NCBI GenBank assembly: GCA_030066795.1
Contig: JASJAW010000012.1
Coordinates: 62,001-126,000 of the forward strand
DNA from: Dinoroseobacter sp.
GTDB taxonomy: Bacteria > Pseudomonadota > Alphaproteobacteria > Rhodobacterales > Rhodobacteraceae
Direction of reading: 5' to 3'
Length of the DNA: 64,000 nucleotides
Positions 8,182 to 15,553 of this stretch are shown here, one piece after another (the stretch's first letter is position 1; each line of letters opens with the position of its first letter). Made by a program: the position numbers and the translations under genes. Under the pieces are notes generated by a model that was not told the origin of the DNA, searched no databases, and saw only the letters and a program-made list of their open reading frames with translations.

Positions 8182-8311
8182 GTGTGCTGGCGTTCTTCAC
8201 TTTGTTGCAAAGCGCAGTAGGGGAAAATTCGTAGGGAATTGCAATGGGCGCAAGCCGCATGACGCAAGGTAAATTGCCCGGTTTGGGCCCAATCGCCCAT
8301 TTCCTGAGCGC

Positions 8312-8755
8312 TCAGTCGGACCGTGCCTCTATCCGTTGCCGGGCCAATGCGCTGTCACGGTCGTTCACGCCGAGGAGATTGGCGGCGAGCCGCAGTAGGG
8401 TATTTTCTTCCTGATCCCGGACCCCGTCCGCAAGCACGATGTCCCAAAGAGCTTCAATCACTCCGATGCGGTCTTCATAGGCCACGCCATCCTTGATTGC
8501 GCGGGTGAAGCGGACCGTATCGGGCGCTTGCGCTTCCAGCGCCTCGGCATCGGAGCGAAGTTTTGCGGCCTCAAATGGGGAAAGGCTGTGTCGCTTTGCA
8601 AGAATCTTGTCGATCCGGGCCACCTCAGCGCTTGCGTAGTCGCCATCGGACCGCGCAATGCGGACCAGAAGAGCCGCCAGTGCAAGGCGTGCATCCGGCT
8701 CTGGAAGCCGGTCGGGATCGGGCGCCGTCAGGCGTTTTAGGAGGTCACCAAACAT
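8312..8755 (-). CDS. TerB-family protein
   Basis: A 147-aa all-helical cytoplasmic protein with the TerB-like pattern of acidic helix pairs: RIARSDGDYASAEVARID near residue 32 and DIVLADGVRDQEENTLLRL near residue 107, each with a D-G/D-E metal-binding-style turn. Members of the family are linked to tellurite resistance and to stress-response membrane complexes, but single-domain alphaproteobacterial copies have no settled function. It is isolated between the cold-shock gene (separated by a terminator) and the ABC operon. Another TerB-like gene lies at 17500-17922. Confidence 0.8.
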   Translation of the reverse strand: MFGDLLKRLTAPDPDRLPEPDARLALAALLVRIARSDGDYASAEVARIDKILAKRHSLSPFEAAKLRSDAEALEAQAPDTVRFTRAIKDGVAYEDRIGVIEALWDIVLADGVRDQEENTLLRLAANLLGVNDRDSALARQRIEARSD

Positions 8756-8785
8756 TCCAGCGATATAAGCCCGGAAATCGGAAAC

Positions 8786-8815
8786 GAAAAGAGCGCGGCC
8801 GGCGTGCCGCGCTCT
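8786..8815 (-). terminator. Intrinsic terminator after cspA
   Basis: On the minus strand a perfect 10-bp stem (8806-8815 / 8790-8799, 6-nt loop) is followed by TTTTCGTTT. It lies 20 nt after the cspA stop and before the TerB-like gene. Confidence 0.8.
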
Positions 8816-8834
8816 GACGTGGATGCGTTTTGCG

Positions 8835-9041
8835 TCACGCGAGTACGATGTTCACTGCGCTTTCGCGGCCGTCCCGACCAGCTTCGAGGTCGTAAGTCAC
8901 TTTCTGATTGTCCTTGAGGCCGGTCAGGCCTGAGCGTTCGACGGCTGAGATATGTACAAACACATCCTTCGATCCGCCATCAGGGGCGATGAAGCCGTAG
9001 CCTTTTGTTTCGTTGAACCATTTCACGGTGCCAGTGGCCAT
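8835..9041 (-). CDS. cspA: Cold-shock domain protein
   Basis: Nucleic-acid chaperone of 68 aa consisting of one cold-shock domain. It starts [18 protein letters not shown] (RNP1 region) and has [13 protein letters not shown] (RNP2 region), both with the expected aromatic residues. The start is the ATG at 9041, 8 nt after AAAGGAGA. A much longer open frame upstream lacks conservation signs and would be mostly 5' leader. The roughly 280-nt leader and the AT-rich segment beyond it fit the usual cold-shock gene layout with a long 5' UTR, though no transcript start is shown by the sequence itself. Confidence 0.95.
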   Translation of the reverse strand: MATGTVKWFNETKGYGFIAPDGGSKDVFVHISAVERSGLTGLKDNQKVTYDLEAGRDGRESAVNIVLA

Positions 9042-9476
9042 CCGATTTCTCCTTTTGATTCCCGCCCGCGGAACTGCGGCAGGTCGTGCGTCAGTCTTTG
9101 GCAGATCGAGACGGACGCCCGGTGGGTCAATGCCCAAAACCGGAGCCAGTGGGTCGAGATGCGGTAACGGTCGCGCAGGGGTCATGACAGTGTTCTTCCG
9201 GGCTGACAAGAAATAACCGCGGGGCTCTGACCGCAAAAAGGCAGGCAAGGCGGAAATGTGGCGGATTACGCGTCTCTGCGAGACGATCTGGGTCTGCAAA
9301 CCAACTTTCTCGCACGTAGGGAAAATTTAACAAAAAAAAGACATAAAATTAATCTTTTATGAGACGAACTTCGCCCACTTTCCGCCATTTGTGGCAGACA
9401 ATGTCGAACTTGAGTAAAGAGTGTGGCGAAGACGAGTTCCAAATCTGTAGATATCGCTAACAAGGGGATTTTCGCG
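9042..9476. promoter_or_regulatory. Divergent intergenic region between cspA and a small gene
   Basis: No gene. The proximal part is GC-rich and probably belongs to the cspA leader. A strongly AT-rich block at about 9317-9362 is the likeliest place for promoters of cspA (leftward) and the small gene at 9477 (rightward). I could not fix -35/-10 boxes. Confidence 0.4.
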
Positions 9477-9662
9477 ATGAGCTGCTACTGGAACAAAGCC
9501 CGCGCAGGGCGCACGAAAGCACTAGAAAACCTGGCCGCACGCCGTATGGCTGCCGAACTGGGCATGGACAAACCTGTTTTCCGGTCCAACCGCAACGCGC
9601 GGTCTCAGGTGATTTTCACGGCAGATCTTGGGAGCCGTGGCCGCACCGAGCTGGTGCACTAA
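9477..9662 (+). CDS. Small conserved-looking basic protein
   Basis: A 61-aa protein (starts MSCYWNKARAGRTKALENLA) that is Arg/Ala-rich with one Cys and one Trp. The ATG at 9477 follows AAGGGG by about 9 nt; an in-frame start at 9423 lacks a good site. It is followed closely by a convincing terminator, which supports it being a true transcript. I do not recognise the family. The length and composition suggest a nucleic-acid- or ribosome-associated small protein, but that is a guess. Confidence 0.6.
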   Translation: MSCYWNKARAGRTKALENLAARRMAAELGMDKPVFRSNRNARSQVIFTADLGSRGRTELVH

Positions 9663-9712
9663 ACACACCCGGCGGACCTTGGTCCCGTCCGCCTCCGCCG
9701 AGAACGGCACTA

Positions 9713-9751
9713 AAAAACGCCCGTACGGATCAGGTCCCGTCGGGCGTTTTT
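9713..9751. terminator. Bidirectional intrinsic terminator
   Basis: Inverted repeat 9713-9723 / 9741-9751 (A5-CGCCCG ... CGGGCG-T5) with T-tracts on both strands, 50 nt after the small gene. Confidence 0.85.
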
Positions 9752-9904
9752 CACGTCATTCCTCCAAAAAGTGAAACAAAGCGCGCTCGCGGTATCTATT
9801 GTTTCCAAATTGGAAAAAGCGCCACAAAAAAACCGGAATCTCTTTGACCGCACGGCGTTCACTCTGGCCTGCTGAGGGCATAACGGATGAAGAGTGGGTG
9901 CGTT

Positions 9905-10111
9905 ATGAGTATCTTGTGGACGGATGAAGGGCGGCACATGCCGTGCAAGGATGCCGCCGAGACTGACCCCCTGATTGACACGGTCCGGACGCGGCGGCTG
10001 GCGGCCCTGGAGGCGATCGCGCAACGGCGCGCGCGGGGCGAGACAGAGATGATCGTAAGGGCGCGACGGCGTCACGAGCGCCGCAAGCAGCGGATCAAGT
10101 CGGTCAAATAG
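9905..10111 (+). CDS. Possible small basic protein
   Basis: A 68-aa frame starting MSILWTDEGRHMPC and ending in a strongly basic helix (RARRRHERRKQRIKSVK). Codon use is GC-rich like its neighbours, and it lies 67 nt upstream of the thioesterase on the same strand. Against it, the ribosome site is weak and the long opposite-strand frame covering it shows that GC-rich DNA here stays open by chance. No family recognised. Confidence 0.35.
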   Translation: MSILWTDEGRHMPCKDAAETDPLIDTVRTRRLAALEAIAQRRARGETEMIVRARRRHERRKQRIKSVK

Positions 10112-10178
10112 CCTACGCATGTCTTGCACGTCCGTCCCGCCGGAGTAGGCTGTTCTGGACGATGTTGCAGGAGGTTCC

Positions 10179-10574
10179 ATGTCCGACACACCACGTGGAG
10201 CGTTGACCCTCAGAACGCTGGCCATGCCGGCGGATGTCAACGTGAATGGCGATATCTTCGGGGGCTGGGTGCTGAGCCAGATGGACATTGCGGCCGGCAT
10301 CATTGCTGGCGAGCGCGCGCAGGGCCGGGTGGCAACAGTGGCCATTGATGCGATGAAGTTTATTCGCCCCGTCAAGGTGGGCGATGTGCTGTGTATTTAC
10401 GCCGATGTCGAACGTGTGGGGCGTACCTCCATGGGTATCTGGCTGGAGGCCTGGGTGCTGCGCGGCCGCATCGGGGCGCGCGAGAAAGTGACCGAGGCTA
10501 CGTTTACGTTTGTCGCCATCGACGACGAGGGCCGGCCGCGGCCGGTTCCTGATCCGACCACGCGGATGGCTTAA
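10179..10574 (+). CDS. yciA: Acyl-CoA thioesterase, YciA type
   Basis: Hotdog-fold thioesterase of 131 aa that hydrolyses acyl-CoAs to free acid and CoA in the cytoplasm. The YciA pattern is visible throughout: MPADVNVNGDIFGGWVLSQM near residue 16, then the hydrophobic core VATVAIDAMKFIRPVKVGD, and ATFTFVAID near the C-terminus. The Asn-Gly-Asp/Phe-Gly-Gly segment holds the catalytic Asp. A GGAGG site precedes the ATG. Its stop overlaps the end of a convergent micro-ORF by 4 nt. Confidence 0.93.
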   Translation: MSDTPRGALTLRTLAMPADVNVNGDIFGGWVLSQMDIAAGIIAGERAQGRVATVAIDAMKFIRPVKVGDVLCIYADVERVGRTSMGIWLEAWVLRGRIGAREKVTEATFTFVAIDDEGRPRPVPDPTTRMA

Positions 10575-10660
10575 ATCGCGGCCCAGTCGGTGAACCGGAA
10601 CGGCGGCTTTTCCTGAGGCTTGGGCGCCTGCGGGGTGGGTTTTGGGGTTTGGGCATGCAT
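10571..10660 (-). CDS. 29-aa proline-rich micro-protein
   Basis: The frame encodes MHAQTPKPTPQAPKPQEKPP then FRFTDWAAI. It is very Pro/Lys-rich with an aromatic end. Nothing is recognised at family level. The case for translation is the near-ideal ribosome site GAAAGGAG, 6 nt before the ATG, and the lack of any other use for it. It converges on yciA and overlaps its end by 4 nt. Confidence 0.5.
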   Translation of the reverse strand: MHAQTPKPTPQAPKPQEKPPFRFTDWAAI

Positions 10661-10800
10661 GGTGTGCTCCTTTCTACCCCCTGTCAGATAGGAAGGATGC
10701 GCGCCCAATCTGCCGATATTTCGACAGTTTCGCGGTTCTGTGAGGACGTTTGTGCGGTGCGTGAACGGCTGAAACAGATCACGCACCGTGCGCGTGCGGC

Positions 10801-10929
10801 TTAGTTGGCCGCGTCGGTGATCGCGTCGCCGACCTCGGACACGTCTTCGCCGACACCTTCAACGGTGTTGCAGGCCGCCAGCAGGAAGGGGGCGGTCAGA
10901 AGGATGGCGAGGAAGGCTTTGATCTTCAT
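10801..10929 (-). CDS. Entericidin-like small lipoprotein
   Basis: A 42-aa lipoprotein. Basic start MKIKAF, hydrophobic stretch, and the lipobox LLAAC at about residues 16-20, giving a mature peptide of about 22 aa rich in Gly, Asp and Val (NTVEGVGEDVSEVGDAI). This is the entericidin EcnA/EcnB pattern. The start is the ATG at 10929, after a CGGAG site; the longer frame upstream is not conserved-looking. Entericidins are membrane-anchored, stress-induced peptides of debated toxic role. It stands alone. Confidence 0.85.
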   Translation of the reverse strand: MKIKAFLAILLTAPFLLAACNTVEGVGEDVSEVGDAITDAAN

Positions 10930-11047
10930 GGGGTCTGTCTCCGGTAGTGTGTGTGCCGGCATTAAGACGCGGAAAGCGAGGAGGGGCAAGCGCGTTCGGG
11001 AGTTGTGCTATACTGCGGTGTAAGCATCAGTTTTTGGGAGGGAAACC

Positions 11048-11338
11048 ATGCGCTATATCACGATCACCACATGGGAGCTGACCGACGGGGTCGATTTCGA
11101 CCTGACGATGGAAAAGGTGGAGGCCAAACGCCTGCCCGCGCTGAAGGAGCTCGGCGCGGAGCGGGTGCAACTGATCCGCACCTCGGACCGGACGGTGGCG
11201 GCCATTTCCGAATGGCCCGACAAGGCCAGCCGGGACACGGCGGCGGCGATGATCGAGAATGTGCGGGCCCAGGTGCGGTCCGAAGATCACACCAAGATGA
11301 CCGGCGAGATGATGGGGAAGGTGGTGGCGGAGGTCTAA
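11048..11338 (+). CDS. Small conserved hypothetical protein (intact member of a decayed pair)
   Basis: A 96-aa protein, MRYITITTWELTDGVDFDLT at the start, with a ferredoxin-like or dimeric alpha/beta-barrel feel (strand, long helix LPALKELGAERVQLI, strand) and no catalytic motif. GGGAGG precedes the ATG at 7 nt. Resemblance to the dimeric alpha-beta-barrel (ABM-like) families is weak and is inference. The last 27 codons recur 0.95 kb downstream (12178-12288) at about 90% nucleotide identity, so a second copy once existed next to it. Confidence 0.75.
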   Translation: MRYITITTWELTDGVDFDLTMEKVEAKRLPALKELGAERVQLIRTSDRTVAAISEWPDKASRDTAAAMIENVRAQVRSEDHTKMTGEMMGKVVAEV

Positions 11339-11472
11339 AGCTCACGACATGACCGGTGCAGAGGAAATGCTGATACTCACCTGAGCGACTATTTCGGGTT
11401 CTCGGCAGGCACGGCGTTGGGTACACTTGTGAGCAGGTTACTGTGAAGGTTCATTTTGGGATCAATTTGCAC

Positions 11473-12174
11473 ATGGCTCGATTTCAACTACTCGCGACGT
11501 GTTTTGTGTTCGCTTTGTGCTCTGCACCCGTTCGCGCGCAAGACGATATCTCACAAGGCGTGGCCCAGATTATTGTGACCGCCGAAAACATCTGTGGAAG
11601 CATCCAAGCGACGGGCTCTCAATCTCAGATTGAATTGGAGGGAGAAGCCGAAGCCGAGCTTTTAAAGTTGACCCGCCGATTGCTGGATCTTGGGATAGAG
11701 GGGGCTGCAAACCTGTCTGCAGGCCAGTATAGCGGTGTGTTGCGCGAGCAGCTTGGGTCTGAATTGCAGGACAACAGGCGGTGCAGGGAAAAGGTCTTTG
11801 ACGCGATGTTCGCAGTTGTCTTCGGCGCGACGCCGGAAACTGCCTTGGATGAAGAACAGCTCGAGTCGTTGGAAGGCCGGGTGCGCCCTCACAGCATGAG
11901 TAGTATAGCCAGTGGCAGTGATTTTTCCCTGTCGCCGGGAGAAACGGTTGCGTTGAACGGCAACGCTTTGATTTTCACGGTCGATCGTTTGGGGTTGTAC
12001 AATCAGAACAACCGCCTCTTCGTCTACTTCACGTATACAGATGGGATGACCGGGCAAAGTGTATCGAGTTATGTCTATCAGGCTGCTCCGATAAAAGCGG
12101 GTGCCTGCAATATCATCCCGTACCGTATTGACGCGGAGGCGCAGAAAGCCTCATTCCGACTTTTTTGCAATTGA
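11473..12174 (+). CDS. Secreted protein of unknown function
   Basis: About 233 aa. A signal peptide (MARFQLLATCFVFALCSAPV, cut near RAQ) leads into a mature acidic helical part with a repeated Glu/Ala segment (GEAEAELLKLTRRLLDLGI) and a C-terminal beta-rich part with paired Cys (KAGACNIIPYRI ... FRLFCN). ATG at 11473 is preferred because the signal peptide then begins normally; an upstream ATG at 11443 is also open. No family recognised. It lies between the intact small gene at 11048 and that gene's decayed copy, which follows its stop codon in the same frame. Confidence 0.65.
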   Translation: MARFQLLATCFVFALCSAPVRAQDDISQGVAQIIVTAENICGSIQATGSQSQIELEGEAEAELLKLTRRLLDLGIEGAANLSAGQYSGVLREQLGSELQDNRRCREKVFDAMFAVVFGATPETALDEEQLESLEGRVRPHSMSSIASGSDFSLSPGETVALNGNALIFTVDRLGLYNQNNRLFVYFTYTDGMTGQSVSSYVYQAAPIKAGACNIIPYRIDAEAQKASFRLFCN

Positions 12175-12177
12175 GGC

Positions 12178-12288
12178 CTGATCCGCACTACGGCGGCGTT
12201 GTTTGAGAAAGTGCGGTCTCAGGTGCGGTCCGAGGATCACACCAAGAGGGCCGGCGAGATGATGGGGGAGGTTGTGGCGGAGGTTTGA
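12178..12288 (+). pseudogene. Decayed 3' copy of the 11048 gene
   Basis: Thirty-six codons plus stop matching the end of the 96-aa protein encoded at 11048-11338. LIRT is fused directly to TAALFEKVRSQVRSEDHTK, as if about 26 codons were lost in frame, and it ends EMMGEVVAEV like the original (EMMGKVVAEV). Over 70 nt of the best block only 7 bases differ. It has no start or ribosome site. It follows the TGA of the secreted-protein gene after one codon and in the same frame. Confidence 0.85.
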
Positions 12289-12372
12289 CGCAAGAAAACC
12301 GCTTTATGATGTACTTCTGACTACCAAACTACGGCCGAATGGCCAGTCGAGACAGCCTCTGGCAGCATAAAT

Positions 12373-13257
12373 CTAAAACGGAATTGCGTTTTCGATAGCC
12401 CGTCGGAAGTCTCGTTGCAGTTTGGGAGAGTGCACGTCTTTGCCTTCAATGGACACCCTGCTGATTGCGCGGCTCAGGTGATCGATTGTAGTGCTTTTTC
12501 CTTTACCTGCAGCGGATTGCATGAAGTCATCAACGCCATTGTCGACTTCCGTATTACTGAACCCCGAAACTTCCGCGATAACTTCTTCCAGACCTGCCTC
12601 TACAAAGTGGACTCTTTTGCGCTCGGCATTGAGACCCTGTTGAAGTGAATTTGCGAGTGCGTTTCTGTTAGGGATAATCCCGTGGGCAATCACGTTCCGC
12701 TGCTGATTTAGTGCAGTCTCCATGCGATCAAGACGACTTATTATGATGTCTGACGCGGGAAGAGTTGTGCTCTCTACATCAGGGATTTGGAATGGGCCAA
12801 GTTGGCCTATGAAGCTCTGTTCTTTTGAGTGGTCAATTGTTTTCTTTAAGCTATCGACCAGTTCCGATTTGAACTTCTCCATCAAAGGGTGACGAAGGTC
12901 TTTAGGGTAGCCTATGTATCGGTTTGGTCCGGTATCGAATGGGTAAATCGTATCGTCGTCCTTCACGATAACTGTAGGCAGTTGCGTTGCCATGCGGATT
13001 CCAAGTTCGAAGAAAACATTCGGGTTTCTGCCACTGACGTCGCAAATGATGATGTCATCGTTATAAATGTTCTGCAGTATCTCTTTGTGTATCAAGTTCG
13101 ACTCTAGCGTGTCGCTTACTAGCCTTGCTTTGAAACCGGCTTGTTCAGCAGCATCTTCCAAAATCTTGAGTACATCGGACCAGTGGGAGGCTGACCTCCC
13201 GTCGCTCTCGGAGATCGGCATTACTATACCGCAGGTTTTTAGCTTTTCTTCGGTCAT
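12373..13257 (-). CDS. Solitary TIR/nucleoside-deoxyribosyltransferase-like protein
   Basis: A 294-aa cytoplasmic protein in two parts. Residues 1-130 look like a nucleotide-glycosidase-type alpha/beta domain: CGIVMPISESDG, then DDIIICDVSGRNPNVFFELG with the Glu in the place where TIR-like and deoxyribosyltransferase-like enzymes keep their catalytic Glu. Residues 165-294 are helical, with a predicted coiled segment and no recognised motif. Proteins of this layout are often found in antiphage systems, but no partner gene is adjacent. Base composition is lower in GC than its neighbours, consistent with transfer. The start ATG has only a modest ribosome site (GAAAAG region). Function inferred, not shown. 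Confidence 0.7.
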   Translation of the reverse strand: MTEEKLKTCGIVMPISESDGRSASHWSDVLKILEDAAEQAGFKARLVSDTLESNLIHKEILQNIYNDDIIICDVSGRNPNVFFELGIRMATQLPTVIVKDDDTIYPFDTGPNRYIGYPKDLRHPLMEKFKSELVDSLKKTIDHSKEQSFIGQLGPFQIPDVESTTLPASDIIISRLDRMETALNQQRNVIAHGIIPNRNALANSLQQGLNAERKRVHFVEAGLEEVIAEVSGFSNTEVDNGVDDFMQSAAGKGKSTTIDHLSRAISRVSIEGKDVHSPKLQRDFRRAIENAIPF

Positions 13258-13332
13258 ACCTAGCTTGCTCGAAATGAAAACCTTCGGAATGAGATAGTGT
13301 TCGAACTTAAGAAATTAAACTAAGCCCGCCAA

Positions 13333-14988
13333 TTACCTCGTAAACTTCTTATACTTCACCCGCTTCGGCTCCAGCGCGTCCGGCCCCAGTCTCCGCGCCT
13401 TGTCTTCCTCATAGGCCTCGAAATTGCCTTCGAACCATTCGACATGGGCGTCGCCCTCGAAGGCGAGGATGTGGGTGCACAGGCGGTCGAGGAAGAAGCG
13501 GTCGTGGCTGATGATCACGGCGCAGCCGGCGAAATCCTCGAGCGCGTCTTCGAGGGCACGGAGGGTTTCGACGTCCAGATCGTTGGTGGGCTCGTCGAGT
13601 AGCAGCACGTTGCCGCCGGATTTCAGCAGTTTCGCCATGTGGACGCGGTTGCGTTCGCCCCCCGAAAGCAGGCCCACTTTCTTCTGCTGGTCGCCGCCCT
13701 TGAAGTTGAAGGCGCCGCAATAGGCGCGGGAGTTCACTTGCGCGTCGCCAAGTTCGATGATCTCGCCACCGTCGGAGATCTCCTCCCACACGGTCTTGTC
13801 GCCTTCGAGCGCGTCGCGGGACTGGTCCACGTAGCTGAGTTGCACCGTGTCGCCGTAGCTGAGGGACCCGCCATCGGGCTGTTCCTGCCCGGTGAGCATG
13901 CGGAAGAGGGTGGACTTGCCAGCACCATTGGGGCCGATCACGCCGACGATTCCGCCGGGGGGGAGGGAGAAGGTCAGATCCTCGATCAACAGCTTGTCGC
14001 CATAGGCTTTGGTGAGGTTTTCGACCTCGATCACCTTGGAGCCGAGCCGCGGCCCATTGGGGATGATGATCTGCGCCTTGCCGACCTTTTCACGCTCGGA
14101 CTGGCTGGCCATTTCCTCGTACGCGTTGATCCGGGCCTTCTGCTTGGCCTGACGGGCCTTGGCCCCGGCGCGGATCCATTCCAGCTCGCGCGCGAGCGTC
14201 TTCTGCTTGGCCTTGTCTTCCTTCGCCTCGCGCTCCAGCCGCTTGGCCTTCTGTTCGAGCCAGGAGGAGTAGTTGCCCTCGTAGGGGATGCCGCGGCCGC
14301 GGTCGAGCTCGAGAATCCAGCCGGTGATGTCGTCGAGGAAGTAGCGGTCGTGGGTGACGATCAGGATCGTGCCCTTGTAGTCGATCAGGTGCTTTTGCAG
14401 CCAGGCGATGGTTTCGGCGTCGAGATGGTTGGTCGGTTCGTCGAGCAGCAGCATGTCGGGCGCTTCGAGCAGCAGCTTGCAAAGTGCCACGCGGCGGCGT
14501 TCCCCGCCCGAGAGGTGTTCGGGCATCGCGTCGTCGGGGGGGCAGCGCAGCGCCTCCATCGCGATGTCGATCTGCGCGTCGAGATCCCAGAGGTTCTTCG
14601 CGTCGATCTCGTCCTGCAGCGCGGCCATTTCATCCGCCGTCTCGTCGGAGTAGTTCATCGCGAGTTCGTTGAAGCGGTCGAGCTTTCCCTTCTGCTCGGC
14701 CACGCCCAGCATGACGTTGTCGCGGACATTCAGGCTTTCGTCGAGCTGCGGCTCCTGCGGCAGGTAGCCGACCTTGGCGCCCTCAGCCGCCCAGGCCTCC
14801 CCGGTGAAGTCCTTGTCCATGCCGGCCATGATCTTCATCAGCGTGGATTTACCTGCGCCGTTGACGCCCACAACGCCGATCTTGACGCCGGGCAGGAAGC
14901 TGAGGCGAATGTTTTCAAAGCATTTCTTGCCGCCGGGATAAGTCTTGGACACGCCGTCCATGTGATAGACGTACTGATAGGCTGCCAT
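13333..14988 (-). CDS. ettA: Energy-dependent translational throttle protein EttA (ABC-F)
   Basis: Ribosome-binding ABC-F ATPase of 551 aa (E. coli protein about 555) that gates the first elongation steps according to ATP/ADP ratio. Two ABC domains are seen: Walker A GVNGAGKS and GPNGAGKS, signatures LSGGERRR and LSGGERNR, Walker B LLLDEPTNHLDA and LLLDEPTNDLDV. They are joined by the charged P-site tRNA-interacting linker at about residues 240-320 (many Lys/Arg/Glu). The N-terminus MAAYQYVYHMDGVSKTYPGG is typical; the ATG at 14988 is therefore chosen over the 80-codon upstream extension. Confidence 0.96.
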   Translation of the reverse strand: MAAYQYVYHMDGVSKTYPGGKKCFENIRLSFLPGVKIGVVGVNGAGKSTLMKIMAGMDKDFTGEAWAAEGAKVGYLPQEPQLDESLNVRDNVMLGVAEQKGKLDRFNELAMNYSDETADEMAALQDEIDAKNLWDLDAQIDIAMEALRCPPDDAMPEHLSGGERRRVALCKLLLEAPDMLLLDEPTNHLDAETIAWLQKHLIDYKGTILIVTHDRYFLDDITGWILELDRGRGIPYEGNYSSWLEQKAKRLEREAKEDKAKQKTLARELEWIRAGAKARQAKQKARINAYEEMASQSEREKVGKAQIIIPNGPRLGSKVIEVENLTKAYGDKLLIEDLTFSLPPGGIVGVIGPNGAGKSTLFRMLTGQEQPDGGSLSYGDTVQLSYVDQSRDALEGDKTVWEEISDGGEIIELGDAQVNSRAYCGAFNFKGGDQQKKVGLLSGGERNRVHMAKLLKSGGNVLLLDEPTNDLDVETLRALEDALEDFAGCAVIISHDRFFLDRLCTHILAFEGDAHVEWFEGNFEAYEEDKARRLGPDALEPKRVKYKKFTR

Positions 14989-15070
14989 GGGATGCTCCGC
15001 CGCTGGAATGTGGTGTTTGCGCGGTTCTAGCGGCTCGCGCAAGCAGGGGCAATGGACGGGAAAGAGGCCA

Positions 15071-15553
15071 ATGGCTGGAAGTTTGAAAGAGCTGATTGAG
15101 CGAGTGGCGCAGCCAGGCAACGTGGCGTGGATCGGGTTGCGTCCGGCCCGGCGTGAGGCCGTGCAGCGTGTTGAGACCGCACTTGTGTCCGAGGCCGGGC
15201 TGGAGGGTGACCGCGCCGGTGCGGGCAAGCGTGCTGTGACACTGTTCCAGATGGAACATCTGGCAGCTATCGCGAGCTATCTGGGGCAGAGCGCGCCGGT
15301 CGATCCGGTGCTCCTGCGGCGCAATATCGGGGTGGCGGGGATCAACCTGATCTCGCTGCGCGGACGCGCGGTTACGATTGGTCCGGAGGTTGTCCTGCGG
15401 ATTACGGGGCCCTGCGCGCCCTGTTCCCGGATGGAGGAGGCGTTCGGGCACGGAGGCTATGCTGCCGTGCGCGGGCACGGGGGGATGACCGCAGAAGTTC
15501 TGCGTCCTGGCCAAATTAGGATCGGTGCGCCTGTTACCGTGTTTGAGGGCTGA
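15071..15553 (+). CDS. MOSC-domain protein
   Basis: A 160-aa single MOSC domain (molybdenum-cofactor sulfurase C-terminal fold). Indicators are GLEGDRAGAGKRAVTLFQME near residue 40, the RRNIGVAGINL segment, and ITGPCAPCSRMEE carrying the conserved Cys proposed to carry sulfur or bind Moco. Such proteins mobilise sulfur or reduce N-hydroxylated compounds; substrate unknown. ATG at 15071 follows AAAGAGG; an upstream in-frame ATG at 14987 would overlap the ettA start. It is divergent from ettA and converges on the protease gene. Confidence 0.87.
   Translation: MAGSLKELIERVAQPGNVAWIGLRPARREAVQRVETALVSEAGLEGDRAGAGKRAVTLFQMEHLAAIASYLGQSAPVDPVLLRRNIGVAGINLISLRGRAVTIGPEVVLRITGPCAPCSRMEEAFGHGGYAAVRGHGGMTAEVLRPGQIRIGAPVTVFEG

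Noticed and set aside
9710-10375. A 221-codon minus-strand frame opposite the thioesterase
   Set aside because: It lies antisense to yciA and to the terminator at 9713-9751, has no ribosome site, and its composition is that of a shadow frame in GC-rich DNA.
13639-15030. A 463-codon plus-strand frame opposite ettA
   Set aside because: Perfectly antisense to a well-conserved ABC-F gene, with no start context; a mirror of ettA codon bias.
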